A DNA stretch of 64,000 nucleotides. It comes from GWE2-42-39 sp942493345. Lineage in GTDB: Bacteria > Bacteroidota > Bacteroidia > Bacteroidales > Prolixibacteraceae. The position numbers and the translations under genes are program-made. Positions within the stretch are counted from its first letter, which is position 1. Every line of letters starts with the position of its first letter. The stretch covers positions 3,286,001-3,350,000 of the forward strand of contig OW818695.1 of the NCBI GenBank assembly GCA_942493345.1, in the 5' to 3' direction. The notes under the pieces were generated by a model, which made no database searches, was not told the origin of the DNA, and worked only from the letters and a program-made list of their open reading frames with translations. Below, in pieces: positions 1 through 9,170 of this stretch.

Positions 1-605
1 TAATCAAAGAATATGCAAAATTGATGCATAATTTGTACCCGTTGCGCAACAAGGGCTTATCGGCTGCTGTATATACGCAAACAACCGACGTGGAAGGCGA
101 AGTAAACGGGTTGATGACCTACGACCGGGAAGTAATCAAAATTGACCCGGAACTGCTGCGTATTTTGCATGCTCCTTTGTATGTTGAAGAGACTGAAAAA
201 GTAGAGAATGTCATTTCTGATTCGGAAGTTAAAAGTCAAGAAATACGGTTTTCGAAAACCAACCCGGGTGACGGATGGTTGATAAACCCACAAATAAGGA
301 AGTTCGATAGTGAAAAAGGACCGCTGGACATCAAAAAAGCAGAGTCGGTATGGTCGGCGAACTCATTTAATCTGATCGATGTTCCGAATGGTATTTCAAT
401 AAAAATTCTTGCATACGGAGTTGTTAAAGTATATCTGAACGGGCATCTGGTGCTGGATCGGCGAATTGTTGGAAAAAGACATTACGAAGAATTTAATATT
501 AGTGAATTTTCCGGGTATCTTAAAAAAGGGGAAAATCGGGTAGCTATTGAAGCTGTTGATTTTGAAGTGGACGCACCGTTTGATTATGGGGTATACACGT
601 ATTAG
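1..605 (+). CDS. GH2-family glycosidase, C-terminal part (5' end outside window)
   Basis: The reading frame is open from base 3 and gives about 200 residues, so only the C-terminus is visible. The stretch VYTQTTDVEGEVNGLMTYDR is the typical end of the TIM barrel in Bacteroidota glycoside hydrolase family 2 (beta-galactosidase-like) enzymes. It is followed by roughly 120 residues of beta-rich sequence resembling a galactose-binding or jelly-roll accessory domain. The catalytic acids lie upstream of the window, so the substrate cannot be read. It precedes four sulfatases on the same strand, so a role in degrading a sulfated, possibly galactose-containing polysaccharide is inferred. The TTG at 21 is internal and not a start. 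Confidence 0.75.
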   Translation, partial: IKEYAKLMHNLYPLRNKGLSAAVYTQTTDVEGEVNGLMTYDREVIKIDPELLRILHAPLYVEETEKVENVISDSEVKSQEIRFSKTNPGDGWLINPQIRKFDSEKGPLDIKKAESVWSANSFNLIDVPNGISIKILAYGVVKVYLNGHLVLDRRIVGKRHYEEFNISEFSGYLKKGENRVAIEAVDFEVDAPFDYGVYTY

Positions 606-705
606 ATAGTTAGTAGATAAGCAGTTTGTAGATATAGTCATGGCCTCATTCCGGATGTTTGGGGCGATGACTATTTGCATTGAAAATTATTAAATAAACA
701 AAACG

Positions 706-2157
706 ATGGGAGCAGGAATCGTCAGAAGGATAATGGAAGTTTCGGCATTTGCAGCATTGCCGTTAGGAACGCTTGCAATATTTCCTTTACAATCGTGCAG
801 TTCAGCCAAAACGCCGTTGGAAAAGCCCAATGTTATATTTGTCGTTTTTGACGATATGAACGATTATGGCATCAGCGGAATAGAGAAAGTAAAAACCCCG
901 AACATCGATAAGCTGCGAAATTCATCGGTTACCTTTACAAAAGCATCTTGTTCGGCGCCACTTTGTATGCCTTCCAGAGCTTCGTTTTTTACAGGGGTGT
1001 ATCCTTTCCATTCCGGGGTGTATGCCAATGGCGGCGATCCATGGAATAATTCGGAAGTACTGAAACAAGCCGAAACATTACCTGAGTTGTTCCGAAGAAA
1101 CGGATATTATTCTTTTGGCCGGGGAAAAGTTTACCATGCAAAATTGGCGGAAGGAAGGATCGAACATAATTTCGATAACCGTCCTATTTATGAAGGAGGT
1201 TTCGGTCCATTCCCGGATGAAGCGCACCGGGTGCTTTCCAAAGAAGATATATTTCAAAGTTTCTGGGGAGTACAGGCCTTTCCCGATAGTTTATTTCCCG
1301 ATGTAATTAATACCGATGCGGTCATTAATTTTCTTGGTGAAAAACACGACAAACCGTTTTTTGTGACTTTGGGTTTATGGAGACCTCATACGCCTTTTAC
1401 TGCGCCCCAACGTTTTTTCGATATGTACGATCCCGAAAAAATTGAAATTCCAAAGGGATATCTTGCAAACGATCTGGATGATGTCCCTGAATTTGGCAGA
1501 AATTTGCTCGATGCTTTTGGCCGGTTTGAAGTAACCGGGGCAAATAACGAAGACCGCTGGAAGCATTTTATTCACGGATATTATGCCTGTACCTCTTTTG
1601 TCGACTGGAATCTCGGGCGACTGATGGATGCTGTTGACCAAAGCGGGTATGCTGAAAATACAATTATTGTTGTATTGTCTGACAATGGATTTCATATCGG
1701 GACAAAAAATCATTGGGAAAAGAATACGTTATGGGACGGATCGTCAATTGTCCCGTTAATTATCCGGATGCCTGGTTCGCCTGTCAATGGGAAAACTGTA
1801 GAAAGCCCGGTAGGGCTGATTGATCTTTATCCTACCATCGTGGATGTGTGCGGGTTGCAACCTCCGAAACAACAACTCGACGGAGTAAGCCTGCGGCCAT
1901 TTTTCGAGAAACCCGGTTATACCTGGAACCGCCCGTCGTTAACAAACCTTGGAGAAAACCTGATTTCGATCAGGAGTCAGAAATACCGCTATATCCAATA
2001 TCCGGATGGCACTGCCGAATTATATGATTTGGAGAACGACCTGTTTGAATGGAAAAATTTGGTAAACGAAAAAGGATTGGAAGAAGTGGTGAAAGAACAC
2101 AAAAAGTACATTCCATCCAATTTCATGAAAGAATTGCCTGGAACAAGAAAAAATTGA
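706..2157 (+). CDS. Sulfatase, iduronate-2-sulfatase-like, lipoprotein
   Basis: Type I (formylglycine) sulfatase of 483 residues that hydrolyses sulfate esters on glycans. Residues 1-31 form a lipoprotein signal with lipobox LQSC (Cys31), so the enzyme is probably membrane-anchored. The metal-binding FDD sits at 48-50. The active-site motif is C-M-P-S-R with Cys87, the residue to be converted to formylglycine. The later SDNGFHIG...HWEKNTLWDG block resembles the iduronate-2-sulfatase and choline-sulfatase-like branch. It is the first of four sulfatases in a row, each 46-60 bp apart, pointing to one operon. It is most like the sulfatase at 5851. The exact sulfate position cleaved cannot be told from sequence. 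Confidence 0.92.
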   Translation: MGAGIVRRIMEVSAFAALPLGTLAIFPLQSCSSAKTPLEKPNVIFVVFDDMNDYGISGIEKVKTPNIDKLRNSSVTFTKASCSAPLCMPSRASFFTGVYPFHSGVYANGGDPWNNSEVLKQAETLPELFRRNGYYSFGRGKVYHAKLAEGRIEHNFDNRPIYEGGFGPFPDEAHRVLSKEDIFQSFWGVQAFPDSLFPDVINTDAVINFLGEKHDKPFFVTLGLWRPHTPFTAPQRFFDMYDPEKIEIPKGYLANDLDDVPEFGRNLLDAFGRFEVTGANNEDRWKHFIHGYYACTSFVDWNLGRLMDAVDQSGYAENTIIVVLSDNGFHIGTKNHWEKNTLWDGSSIVPLIIRMPGSPVNGKTVESPVGLIDLYPTIVDVCGLQPPKQQLDGVSLRPFFEKPGYTWNRPSLTNLGENLISIRSQKYRYIQYPDGTAELYDLENDLFEWKNLVNEKGLEEVVKEHKKYIPSNFMKELPGTRKN

Positions 2158-2211
2158 CAAGAGCAAATACATAAAGGAAAAGAACTAACCAAAACGAATT
2201 AAAACGAAAAA

Positions 2212-3654
2212 ATGAGAAATCAGTTGTATCCTTTCGTCATGTTTGCCGGATTATTTAATCTGCAGGCTAATTGTAATTCCAATGAACCAGTAAATAAAAG
2301 TCGGCCAAACATTATTTATATACTTGCCGATGATCTCGGATATTCAGAACTTGGTTGTTATGGAAACAAATTCAACGAAACACCGAATCTCGACAAATTG
2401 GCAAGTCAGGGTGTCCGGTTTACGCAAGCCTACGCTGCGGCTCCGGTTTGTTCACCATACCGGGCAGCTTTAATGACAGGTCAATATCCGGCCAGGATTG
2501 GGATCACCGACTATCTCAGACCGGATGCCAGCCAGTTTTTGGATACGGCTTACGTAACTTTACCCGAAGCATTGAGGTTCAATGGTTATCATACAGGCAT
2601 TATCGGGAAATGGCATCTTTCTGGTTATAAATCGGAAAAGGCTCCAATCGAAGTTCTTCCTGGCAAACAGGGTTTTGATGAAGTAATCTCGTCGGAAACT
2701 GCTGGAATTGCCGATGGAACATATTTTTATCCGTATCATTTTAACCCCTCAATGAAAAAGAAACTCAATACTGAAAAAGAGTTTCTTGCCGACCGGATGA
2801 ATCAGGAAGCCCTGGAATTCATTGAGAAAAACCACGAAAAGCCATTTTTTCTGTACCTGAGCCATTACGTCGTTCATACCAATGTTCATGGGAAACCTGA
2901 TTTAGTTGATCATTTCAGAAATAAACAAGGAAGCGGAAAGAGTAACCCCTCGAAAAATAATACAGAGAACGATCCGTATAAAAAATGGCCTTCCGATTAT
3001 TTTGCATCGAAAAACAATCCCCATTTGGCGGCTCAATTGGCGGTAATCGATGAAGGAGTGGGAATGATCCGAAGTAAACTGGAAGAGCTTGGAATTGAAG
3101 AGAATACGATCATTGTTTTCACCAGCGATAATGGAGGAGAAACACGGGTGACCAATAATGCGCCGTTAAGAGGCGGGAAAAGTATGTTGTATGAGGGAGG
3201 AATACGTGAACCTTTAATCTTTTATAAACCCGGGCAAATTACCGGAGGTAAGGTTGTCGATATCCCAGTTGCAAATTATGATTTTTACCCTACTTTATGT
3301 GAATTGTCGGGAACTAAAATACCCGGTAATGAGTGGCTGGACGGAAAAAGCATTGTGCCGCTTTTAATGGGGAAAAAGGATAAAGAGCTGGTTGCACGAA
3401 CCTATTATTGGCATTACCCACTTGATAAACCTCACTTTCTGGGAGGGCGATCGGCTGGAGCCATTCGCGATGGCGACTGGAAACTTATTGAGTTTTTCGA
3501 CACCGGCGAACGCGAATTATACAATCTAAAAAAAGATATTGGAGAGAAAAATAACCTGATCAATGAATACCCAAAAAAAGCCGAAGAACTTAAAGCAAAG
3601 TTGAGTTCATGGAGGACTGATGTGTTTAACAACAAAAGGATAACAAAAGAATAG
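2212..3654 (+). CDS. Sulfatase (arylsulfatase-like)
   Basis: Sulfatase of 480 residues. An N-terminal secretion signal is followed by Cys21, but the residue before it is Asn, so lipidation is uncertain. ILADDLGYSELGCYG (38-51) carries the metal-binding aspartates. The formylglycine motif is C-S-P-Y-R with Cys80; Tyr replaces the usual Ser/Thr at the fourth position, while the Cys, Pro and Arg that define the motif are kept. FTSDNGGE is the second metal-binding block. The C-terminus (ELYNLKKDIGEKNNL) is typical of arylsulfatase A-like enzymes. It sits second in the sulfatase operon, and its sequence differs from neighbours enough to suggest another sulfate position or linkage. Confidence 0.92.
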   Translation: MRNQLYPFVMFAGLFNLQANCNSNEPVNKSRPNIIYILADDLGYSELGCYGNKFNETPNLDKLASQGVRFTQAYAAAPVCSPYRAALMTGQYPARIGITDYLRPDASQFLDTAYVTLPEALRFNGYHTGIIGKWHLSGYKSEKAPIEVLPGKQGFDEVISSETAGIADGTYFYPYHFNPSMKKKLNTEKEFLADRMNQEALEFIEKNHEKPFFLYLSHYVVHTNVHGKPDLVDHFRNKQGSGKSNPSKNNTENDPYKKWPSDYFASKNNPHLAAQLAVIDEGVGMIRSKLEELGIEENTIIVFTSDNGGETRVTNNAPLRGGKSMLYEGGIREPLIFYKPGQITGGKVVDIPVANYDFYPTLCELSGTKIPGNEWLDGKSIVPLLMGKKDKELVARTYYWHYPLDKPHFLGGRSAGAIRDGDWKLIEFFDTGERELYNLKKDIGEKNNLINEYPKKAEELKAKLSSWRTDVFNNKRITKE

Positions 3655-3699
3655 CACAAACTGCAACCATCGATTCATAACTTTAATAATGGGTTAAAA

Positions 3700-5790
3700 A
3701 TGAAGAAAATAAAAAATACACTTTTAGGCGCCATTGCTTTTTCTTCGATGTTTTATTCATGCGATGCAATAAATAAAAAAGATAACAAGGACAAAAAGAA
3801 TCCGAATATCATTCTTATTCTGGCTGATGATATGGGATTTTCCGATATCGGATGTTACGGTGGTGAAATCAAAACTCCCAACCTGGATCGTCTGGCACAA
3901 AATGGAGTGAGATATTCGCAGTTTTATAATTGCGCAAGATGTTGTCCTACAAGGGCATCGTTGCTCACCGGTGTTTATCCTCATCAGGCCGGAATGGGCT
4001 GGATGACCAATGCCGATACTGGTACTCCTGCCTATCAGGGCGATTTAAGTAAAAATGCAGTAACGATTGCTGAAGCGCTGAAACCAGCAGGATACGGTAC
4101 TTACATGGTTGGAAAATGGCATGTGTCGAATACCCGTAAAGACAATGGTAACGTAAAAGACAATTGGCCGATTCAAAGGGGTTTTGATCGCTTCTTTGGT
4201 ATTGTTGGCGGAGCCGGAAATTATTTTAAGCTCCCTGTTTTTTCCAATAATGAGAAATATCCTTCTCCTGATAATTTTTATTTCACCCATGCGATCAGCG
4301 ATAGTTCCACAATGTTTATCGAAGATCATTTTCAGGAGCAACCTGGAAAGCCAATGTTTATGTATGTGGCTTATACTTCGCCGCATTGGCCTTTGCATGC
4401 GCTGAAACAGGATATCGAAAAGTACCGGGGCGTATACGACGAAGGTTGGGATGTGCTGCGGGAGAAACGGTTAAAAAAGCAATACGAATTGGGCCTTTGG
4501 GAAAATAATGTTGAACTTTCGCCGCGCGATGAAAAAGTGCCTGCCTGGGATTCGCTTTCAAAAGCAGAAAAAGAAGAATTTGCACTGCGGATGTCCATTT
4601 ATGCAGCACAAATTGATGCCATGGACCAGGGAATTGGTCGGATCATCAAAAAACTGGAAGAAACCGACCAATTGGATAATACCGTTATTTTCTTTTTGGC
4701 CGATAATGGTGGTTGTGCCGAATTTATTTCAAGTGGAAAAAGTAAAGACCTGACGGGCGATTTGGCTGATACATGGGAAAGTTACCGAATCAACTGGGCG
4801 AATGTAAGCAATACGCCGTTCCGGGAATATAAACATTGGGTACACGAAGGTGGTGTCCGCACCCCTCTGATTGTTCACTGGCCAAAAGGCATCGATCAGT
4901 CGTTGAAAAATAGTTTTGTGCGGGATTATGCCCACCTGACTGATATTATGGCGACCTGCATAGATATCTCCGGAGCCCAATATCCACAAAAATATAACGA
5001 TAAAGATATTGTCCCGATGCAGGGAACAAGTTTGGTTCCTCATTTTTCAAAACAAAGCAATGGACGGGGACCGATTTTTTGGGAACATGAGGCCAACATC
5101 GCGATGCGTGATGGAAAATGGAAAATGGTAGCAAAAACGCCGGAAGGTGCAGAATTCAATTCTGAAAAACTGGAATTGTACAATATTAAAGAAGACCCTA
5201 CCGAGTTGAAGAACCTGGCTGAAGTGTATCCCGAAAAGCTCGATAGCATGTACAAGGCATGGGAAAAATGGGCGCAATACGTTCAGGTTTTTCCTCTCGA
5301 TACGCGCGAATACAATGTGAGGTCGATGGCTTATAAACAAAAAATCAATGGAGAGTTCGACGTGGATTTCGGAGATTGGGATATTCATAACCCAAATAAG
5401 CTGGTTGAATTTGCTATTGACCGAAGTACAAAAATATCAGGAAAAAATTCAGCGGAGATTACCGTACTGAAACAGGGCGAAAAACCTGCCGATGCTGCTT
5501 TGGTGTGGGTTTTTCCTAACGGTGAATTTAACCGGTTTGAAATTTCTTTCCGGGCTATGGCTAATCGCGATACAAAACTAAATGTGCGTGTTGAGCAAGC
5601 CGGAAACCCGAAAACAAAAATCGCGCAGCAAGTATATGCACTGACCAAAGAGGAGAAACAGTTTTTATTTAAAACAGAAATGATAACGCTGCAACCCGAT
5701 GGTCGCTATCGCCTTGCTTTTTATGTTGGCGATAACCCGAAAGAAGATCAAATATGGCTGGATGCAATAACATTAACACCTGTAAAATAA
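3700..5790 (+). CDS. Arylsulfatase with extra C-terminal domain, lipoprotein
   Basis: The longest of the four sulfatases (696 residues). The lipoprotein signal ends at Cys21 (MFYSC). ILADDMGFSDIGCYG supplies metal ligands, and C-C-P-T-R gives Cys81 as the formylglycine residue. The block KHWVHEGGVRTPLIVHWP is characteristic of arylsulfatases. The sulfatase fold ends near residue 535, after KLELYNIKEDPTELKNL and a helical tail. The last 150 or so residues (DVDFGDWDIHNPNKLVEF onward) are beta-rich and look like an appended jelly-roll or carbohydrate-binding module. Such an extension is not part of the usual catalytic core and may target the enzyme to polymer. The neighbours are sulfatases 46 bp upstream and 60 bp downstream. 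Confidence 0.92.
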   Translation: MKKIKNTLLGAIAFSSMFYSCDAINKKDNKDKKNPNIILILADDMGFSDIGCYGGEIKTPNLDRLAQNGVRYSQFYNCARCCPTRASLLTGVYPHQAGMGWMTNADTGTPAYQGDLSKNAVTIAEALKPAGYGTYMVGKWHVSNTRKDNGNVKDNWPIQRGFDRFFGIVGGAGNYFKLPVFSNNEKYPSPDNFYFTHAISDSSTMFIEDHFQEQPGKPMFMYVAYTSPHWPLHALKQDIEKYRGVYDEGWDVLREKRLKKQYELGLWENNVELSPRDEKVPAWDSLSKAEKEEFALRMSIYAAQIDAMDQGIGRIIKKLEETDQLDNTVIFFLADNGGCAEFISSGKSKDLTGDLADTWESYRINWANVSNTPFREYKHWVHEGGVRTPLIVHWPKGIDQSLKNSFVRDYAHLTDIMATCIDISGAQYPQKYNDKDIVPMQGTSLVPHFSKQSNGRGPIFWEHEANIAMRDGKWKMVAKTPEGAEFNSEKLELYNIKEDPTELKNLAEVYPEKLDSMYKAWEKWAQYVQVFPLDTREYNVRSMAYKQKINGEFDVDFGDWDIHNPNKLVEFAIDRSTKISGKNSAEITVLKQGEKPADAALVWVFPNGEFNRFEISFRAMANRDTKLNVRVEQAGNPKTKIAQQVYALTKEEKQFLFKTEMITLQPDGRYRLAFYVGDNPKEDQIWLDAITLTPVK

Positions 5791-5850
5791 TGAGACCGGT
5801 TTTTCCGCAGGTCTAATTTGTGATCTAAATTTATTTTAAAAATTATTTCA

Positions 5851-7344
5851 ATGATCAGTAAACAAATTTTCGGATGTGGTATTGGCCTTTTTCTCGCTAT
5901 GGGAGCAGTACCGGGACAAGCACAGAAACAGGGTGGCACGAAACCCAACGTCCTGTATATTATTATGGATGATATGTGCGATTGGGCACAATATCTGGGC
6001 GGAAACATTCAGGTAAAAACTCCGAACCTCGATCGATTAGCAGCACGTGGAGTAAGTTTCTCAAATGCCTACACGGCGGTGCCTTTGTGTAATCCATCGC
6101 GGACCGCAATGTTTACCGGCAGGCAGCCGTTTGTGACGGGAATATATAACAACAAGCAGCCAATTGCCAATTCACCTGTTGCAAATAATAGCCTAATGAT
6201 GCCCCAACATTTCAGGGATAACGGCTATTTCACCTTGTGTGCAGGCAAAATCTTTCATACAAAGCCTTCTCCTGATGTGATGAATAAAATGTGGGACGAT
6301 ATGGCCAATATTGACGGGGGCTATGGGCCTTTCCCGAAAAACTCAGGTTTGCCCAAAGAATTGCAGGAAAGATGGCAAAATATTGAAGAATGGATCGGGC
6401 CGGATACCGATTTTCCGGATGTGAGAAATTCGCAGAAAGTGATTGAATTTTTAGGCGAAAAACACGACAAACCGTTTTTTGCTGCAATGGGTTTTTATCG
6501 TCCTCATACACCGTGGACGGCGCCAAAACGATATTTCGATCGGTATGATATAACTAAAATTAAGCGTCCGTATACGATACCCGATGATTTAACCGATATT
6601 CCTGCTTATGCAATCGATCGGTTCATTGGTGCCAGGCAACTCGAAAAGCAGCGTGCATTGAGTGTAAACGGAAACTACTGGGAACAGATGGTGAGGGCAT
6701 ATTTGGCCTGCGTCAGTTTTACTGACGATCGGGTAGGAATGATTCTTGATGCGTTGGATAAGTCGCCCTATGCCGATAATACGTTTATCGTCCTTGTGGG
6801 AGACAATGGTTTTCACCACGGGGAAAAAGAGCGATGGGGAAAATCTGCTTTATGGCGCGAAGCATGTCATGTTCCGCTTATAATTGCGGCGCCTAAAGGA
6901 GATAAGAGAATAACAAAAGGAATTTGTTTATCGACGGTTTGTTCGATTGATATATACCCAACATTGATTGAGGCATGTAATCTTCCGAAAGTTGAAAACC
7001 AACTGGCTGGCAACAGCCTGATGCCCTTGTTGTCGAATGTCAGCATGAAATGGGACAAGCCGTCCATTTCGACCTTTCTGCCGGGAAACTTTACTGTGCA
7101 TTCAAATCAGTGGAACTATATTCAGTATGCTGACGGTTCTCACGAACTTTATAATGTTGCGGACGATGAAAATGAATTTGTAAACCTGGCCGGAAAGCCG
7201 GAATACAAGGCAATAACCGATTCTCTTTCTTCATTTTTCCCAAAATCATGGAATCCTGGAATTCAGCAAACGACCGACGATGAAGAATCGTTGCCGAATA
7301 ATACCGCGATCAATAGAAAAAGAAAAGGAATGCGTAATAAATAA
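5851..7344 (+). CDS. Sulfatase, iduronate-2-sulfatase-like, secreted
   Basis: Sulfatase of 497 residues with a classical signal peptide ending near AVPGQAQ (18-24), so probably periplasmic and soluble rather than lipid-anchored. IIMDDMCDW (37-45) contains the metal-binding aspartates. C-N-P-S-R with Cys80 is the formylglycine motif. VGDNGFHHGEKERWGKSALW matches the iduronate-2-sulfatase-like branch and the gene at 706, so these two are the closest pair in the cluster. The C-terminal 35 residues are polar and low in complexity (NNTAINRKRKGMRNK). It is the last sulfatase before the sialidase-like gene. Confidence 0.92.
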   Translation: MISKQIFGCGIGLFLAMGAVPGQAQKQGGTKPNVLYIIMDDMCDWAQYLGGNIQVKTPNLDRLAARGVSFSNAYTAVPLCNPSRTAMFTGRQPFVTGIYNNKQPIANSPVANNSLMMPQHFRDNGYFTLCAGKIFHTKPSPDVMNKMWDDMANIDGGYGPFPKNSGLPKELQERWQNIEEWIGPDTDFPDVRNSQKVIEFLGEKHDKPFFAAMGFYRPHTPWTAPKRYFDRYDITKIKRPYTIPDDLTDIPAYAIDRFIGARQLEKQRALSVNGNYWEQMVRAYLACVSFTDDRVGMILDALDKSPYADNTFIVLVGDNGFHHGEKERWGKSALWREACHVPLIIAAPKGDKRITKGICLSTVCSIDIYPTLIEACNLPKVENQLAGNSLMPLLSNVSMKWDKPSISTFLPGNFTVHSNQWNYIQYADGSHELYNVADDENEFVNLAGKPEYKAITDSLSSFFPKSWNPGIQQTTDDEESLPNNTAINRKRKGMRNK

Positions 7345-7395
7345 TTGAACATTAGTTTTTTTTTATTTTGAAATAACGTGATCTGACTCGTTTGT

Positions 7396-9117
7396 ATGAA
7401 GAGTACCAGGAAAATTTATTTTTTATTTCTTGCTCTTTTGAGTTTTAGTTTTTCTTCAGCTCAAAATGAAATTACATGGAAAGAGCAAATTGTAATCGAT
7501 GGTACTTCGAAATATGTTCGTTTGTGTAAAGTAACGAAAGGGGTAGCAAAGGGAGATTTGATTATGACTTATTTCAAAAGTGATCATAGTGCCCCTTTTG
7601 GTATGCGACGGAGTAAAGATGATGGCAGAACCTGGAGTGATGAAACCATTTTTATGAAGAATACCTCCACAAATTATTATGTGAATCCGGGTATTCTGCA
7701 ACTTGACGATGGACGGCTCATGTTGAGCTATTGTAAAAGAAGCAAAGGTGTAGATGAATATGTGAAAGAAGAAGGACCATGTGTGAAGTTCAGTTCCGAC
7801 GGAGGATACACTTGGGGCGAGGAAACATTTATATGCTGGGGCGGTTCGTATGAACCTACTGCAATTCAGGTACCGAATGATAAAAACGGGGATGGGAACA
7901 ACGATATTTATATTTTTTGGACCATGGCGATTGTTGACCAAACTGTTGATTTATCCATAGCGACCAAGGAAAATTCGTACAGAGGGTTTGCCTGTGGAGT
8001 AGTTGCTTCGTACGATAATGGAGCGAATTGGGAAAATTTCATGCCAACAAAACTTGGCGCCCGTATTGTGCATCGAAATTTTAATGAGCCACCTGGAGGA
8101 ACTTACATGGGGTCGAAAGGGAATATGCCGACTCCGGTACTTTTGCCCAATCACCGGATTGGCGTGGTTTGTGAGGCGGTCGATAAAGCAAATTCTCCCT
8201 GGTTTACCGTATCCAATCCAAGAGACTGGGACTGGGCCGATTTTCAGAACCAAAATTGGTCTTCATACCAGTATGTCGGATATCCTCCGTACAATGCCGA
8301 CGATGATAATATTTATCCAACTGACCGGAACCAATGCTGGCGACCCACTTTTACCGACGATACTTTTGGTGGCGCTCCTTATGTCTGTGTTCTTCCAAAC
8401 GGGAAAATAGCTTTTTCTCAAAACAGCAATAAAATTATTAAAGTTTTTGTTTGCGATACCAATGGAAAGAATCCGGCGCAACAGCAGGATCCTTTTGGCA
8501 ATACGATGTCGTTTTATTCCTGCATTATCCCGCTGAACGAACGGGAGGTGATTATTGCTGCCCACGATCCGGAGAATATGGCTGCAACCTATTTGCGAAT
8601 AGGTGAAATCGTAAAAGATGTTCAGTCTCCCACAACACCGCAAAATGTGTCTGTAACCAAAGAAGGGGCGCGTTTCCGGGTCAAATGGGAGCAGTCAACC
8701 GATAATGTTCTGGTTTATAAATATCAGGTTTTTGCAAATACCCGTTTAGCAAAAGAAGTATTGTGGGATCATGAAACCGAGGTGGCAGGGTTGGATCCTG
8801 GTACGAATTATTCATTTACAGTGAGGGCAATGGATTATCAGGGCAATTTTTCCGGGATCACAACCGATAGCCGTAAATTTATCCAGGCAGAAACGGTTCA
8901 TTTATTTCCAAATCCAGCAACCCAATGGCTCGAAATAAAAACACCCTGGGAAGAAGTTGATCTCGCGATATACAATTCGTTCGGTCAATTAATCATGCAT
9001 AATGCTCATTTTTCCCTCAGCCGACTTTCTGTTTCAACGTTCGAAAAGGGAATGTACATCCTTCAGGTTTGTCACGAGGGCCGAATTATATGTGAGAAGT
9101 TTATAAAGAAACAATAA
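7396..9117 (+). CDS. Sialidase-like BNR protein with FN3 and T9SS sorting domain
   Basis: Secreted protein of 573 residues. The signal peptide covers about 1-22 (SFSFSSAQ). The body is a six-bladed-propeller candidate with Asp-box motifs SKDDGRTW, SSDGGYTW and SYDNGANW. Residues about 415-495 form a fibronectin type III domain (TPQNVSVT...GTNYSFTVRAMD). The last 75 residues (HLFPNPATQWLEI...KGMYILQV) are a type IX secretion sorting domain, so the product is expected at the cell surface or outside the cell. Annotated families of this shape are exo-alpha-sialidases, but the same fold serves other glycosidases and lyases. In this sulfatase cluster the true substrate may not be sialic acid. Confidence 0.85.
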   Translation: MKSTRKIYFLFLALLSFSFSSAQNEITWKEQIVIDGTSKYVRLCKVTKGVAKGDLIMTYFKSDHSAPFGMRRSKDDGRTWSDETIFMKNTSTNYYVNPGILQLDDGRLMLSYCKRSKGVDEYVKEEGPCVKFSSDGGYTWGEETFICWGGSYEPTAIQVPNDKNGDGNNDIYIFWTMAIVDQTVDLSIATKENSYRGFACGVVASYDNGANWENFMPTKLGARIVHRNFNEPPGGTYMGSKGNMPTPVLLPNHRIGVVCEAVDKANSPWFTVSNPRDWDWADFQNQNWSSYQYVGYPPYNADDDNIYPTDRNQCWRPTFTDDTFGGAPYVCVLPNGKIAFSQNSNKIIKVFVCDTNGKNPAQQQDPFGNTMSFYSCIIPLNEREVIIAAHDPENMAATYLRIGEIVKDVQSPTTPQNVSVTKEGARFRVKWEQSTDNVLVYKYQVFANTRLAKEVLWDHETEVAGLDPGTNYSFTVRAMDYQGNFSGITTDSRKFIQAETVHLFPNPATQWLEIKTPWEEVDLAIYNSFGQLIMHNAHFSLSRLSVSTFEKGMYILQVCHEGRIICEKFIKKQ

Positions 9118-9170
9118 CCGTTATTTTTGACGGAAAATTAAAAGTGAGAAAATAAATTAATTTGAAAATA

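Noticed and set aside
634..674. ATAGTCAT/ATGACTAT inverted repeat between the GH2 and first sulfatase genes
   Set aside because: Stem of 8 bp with a 25-nt loop and no T-run; could be chance, so not called a terminator.
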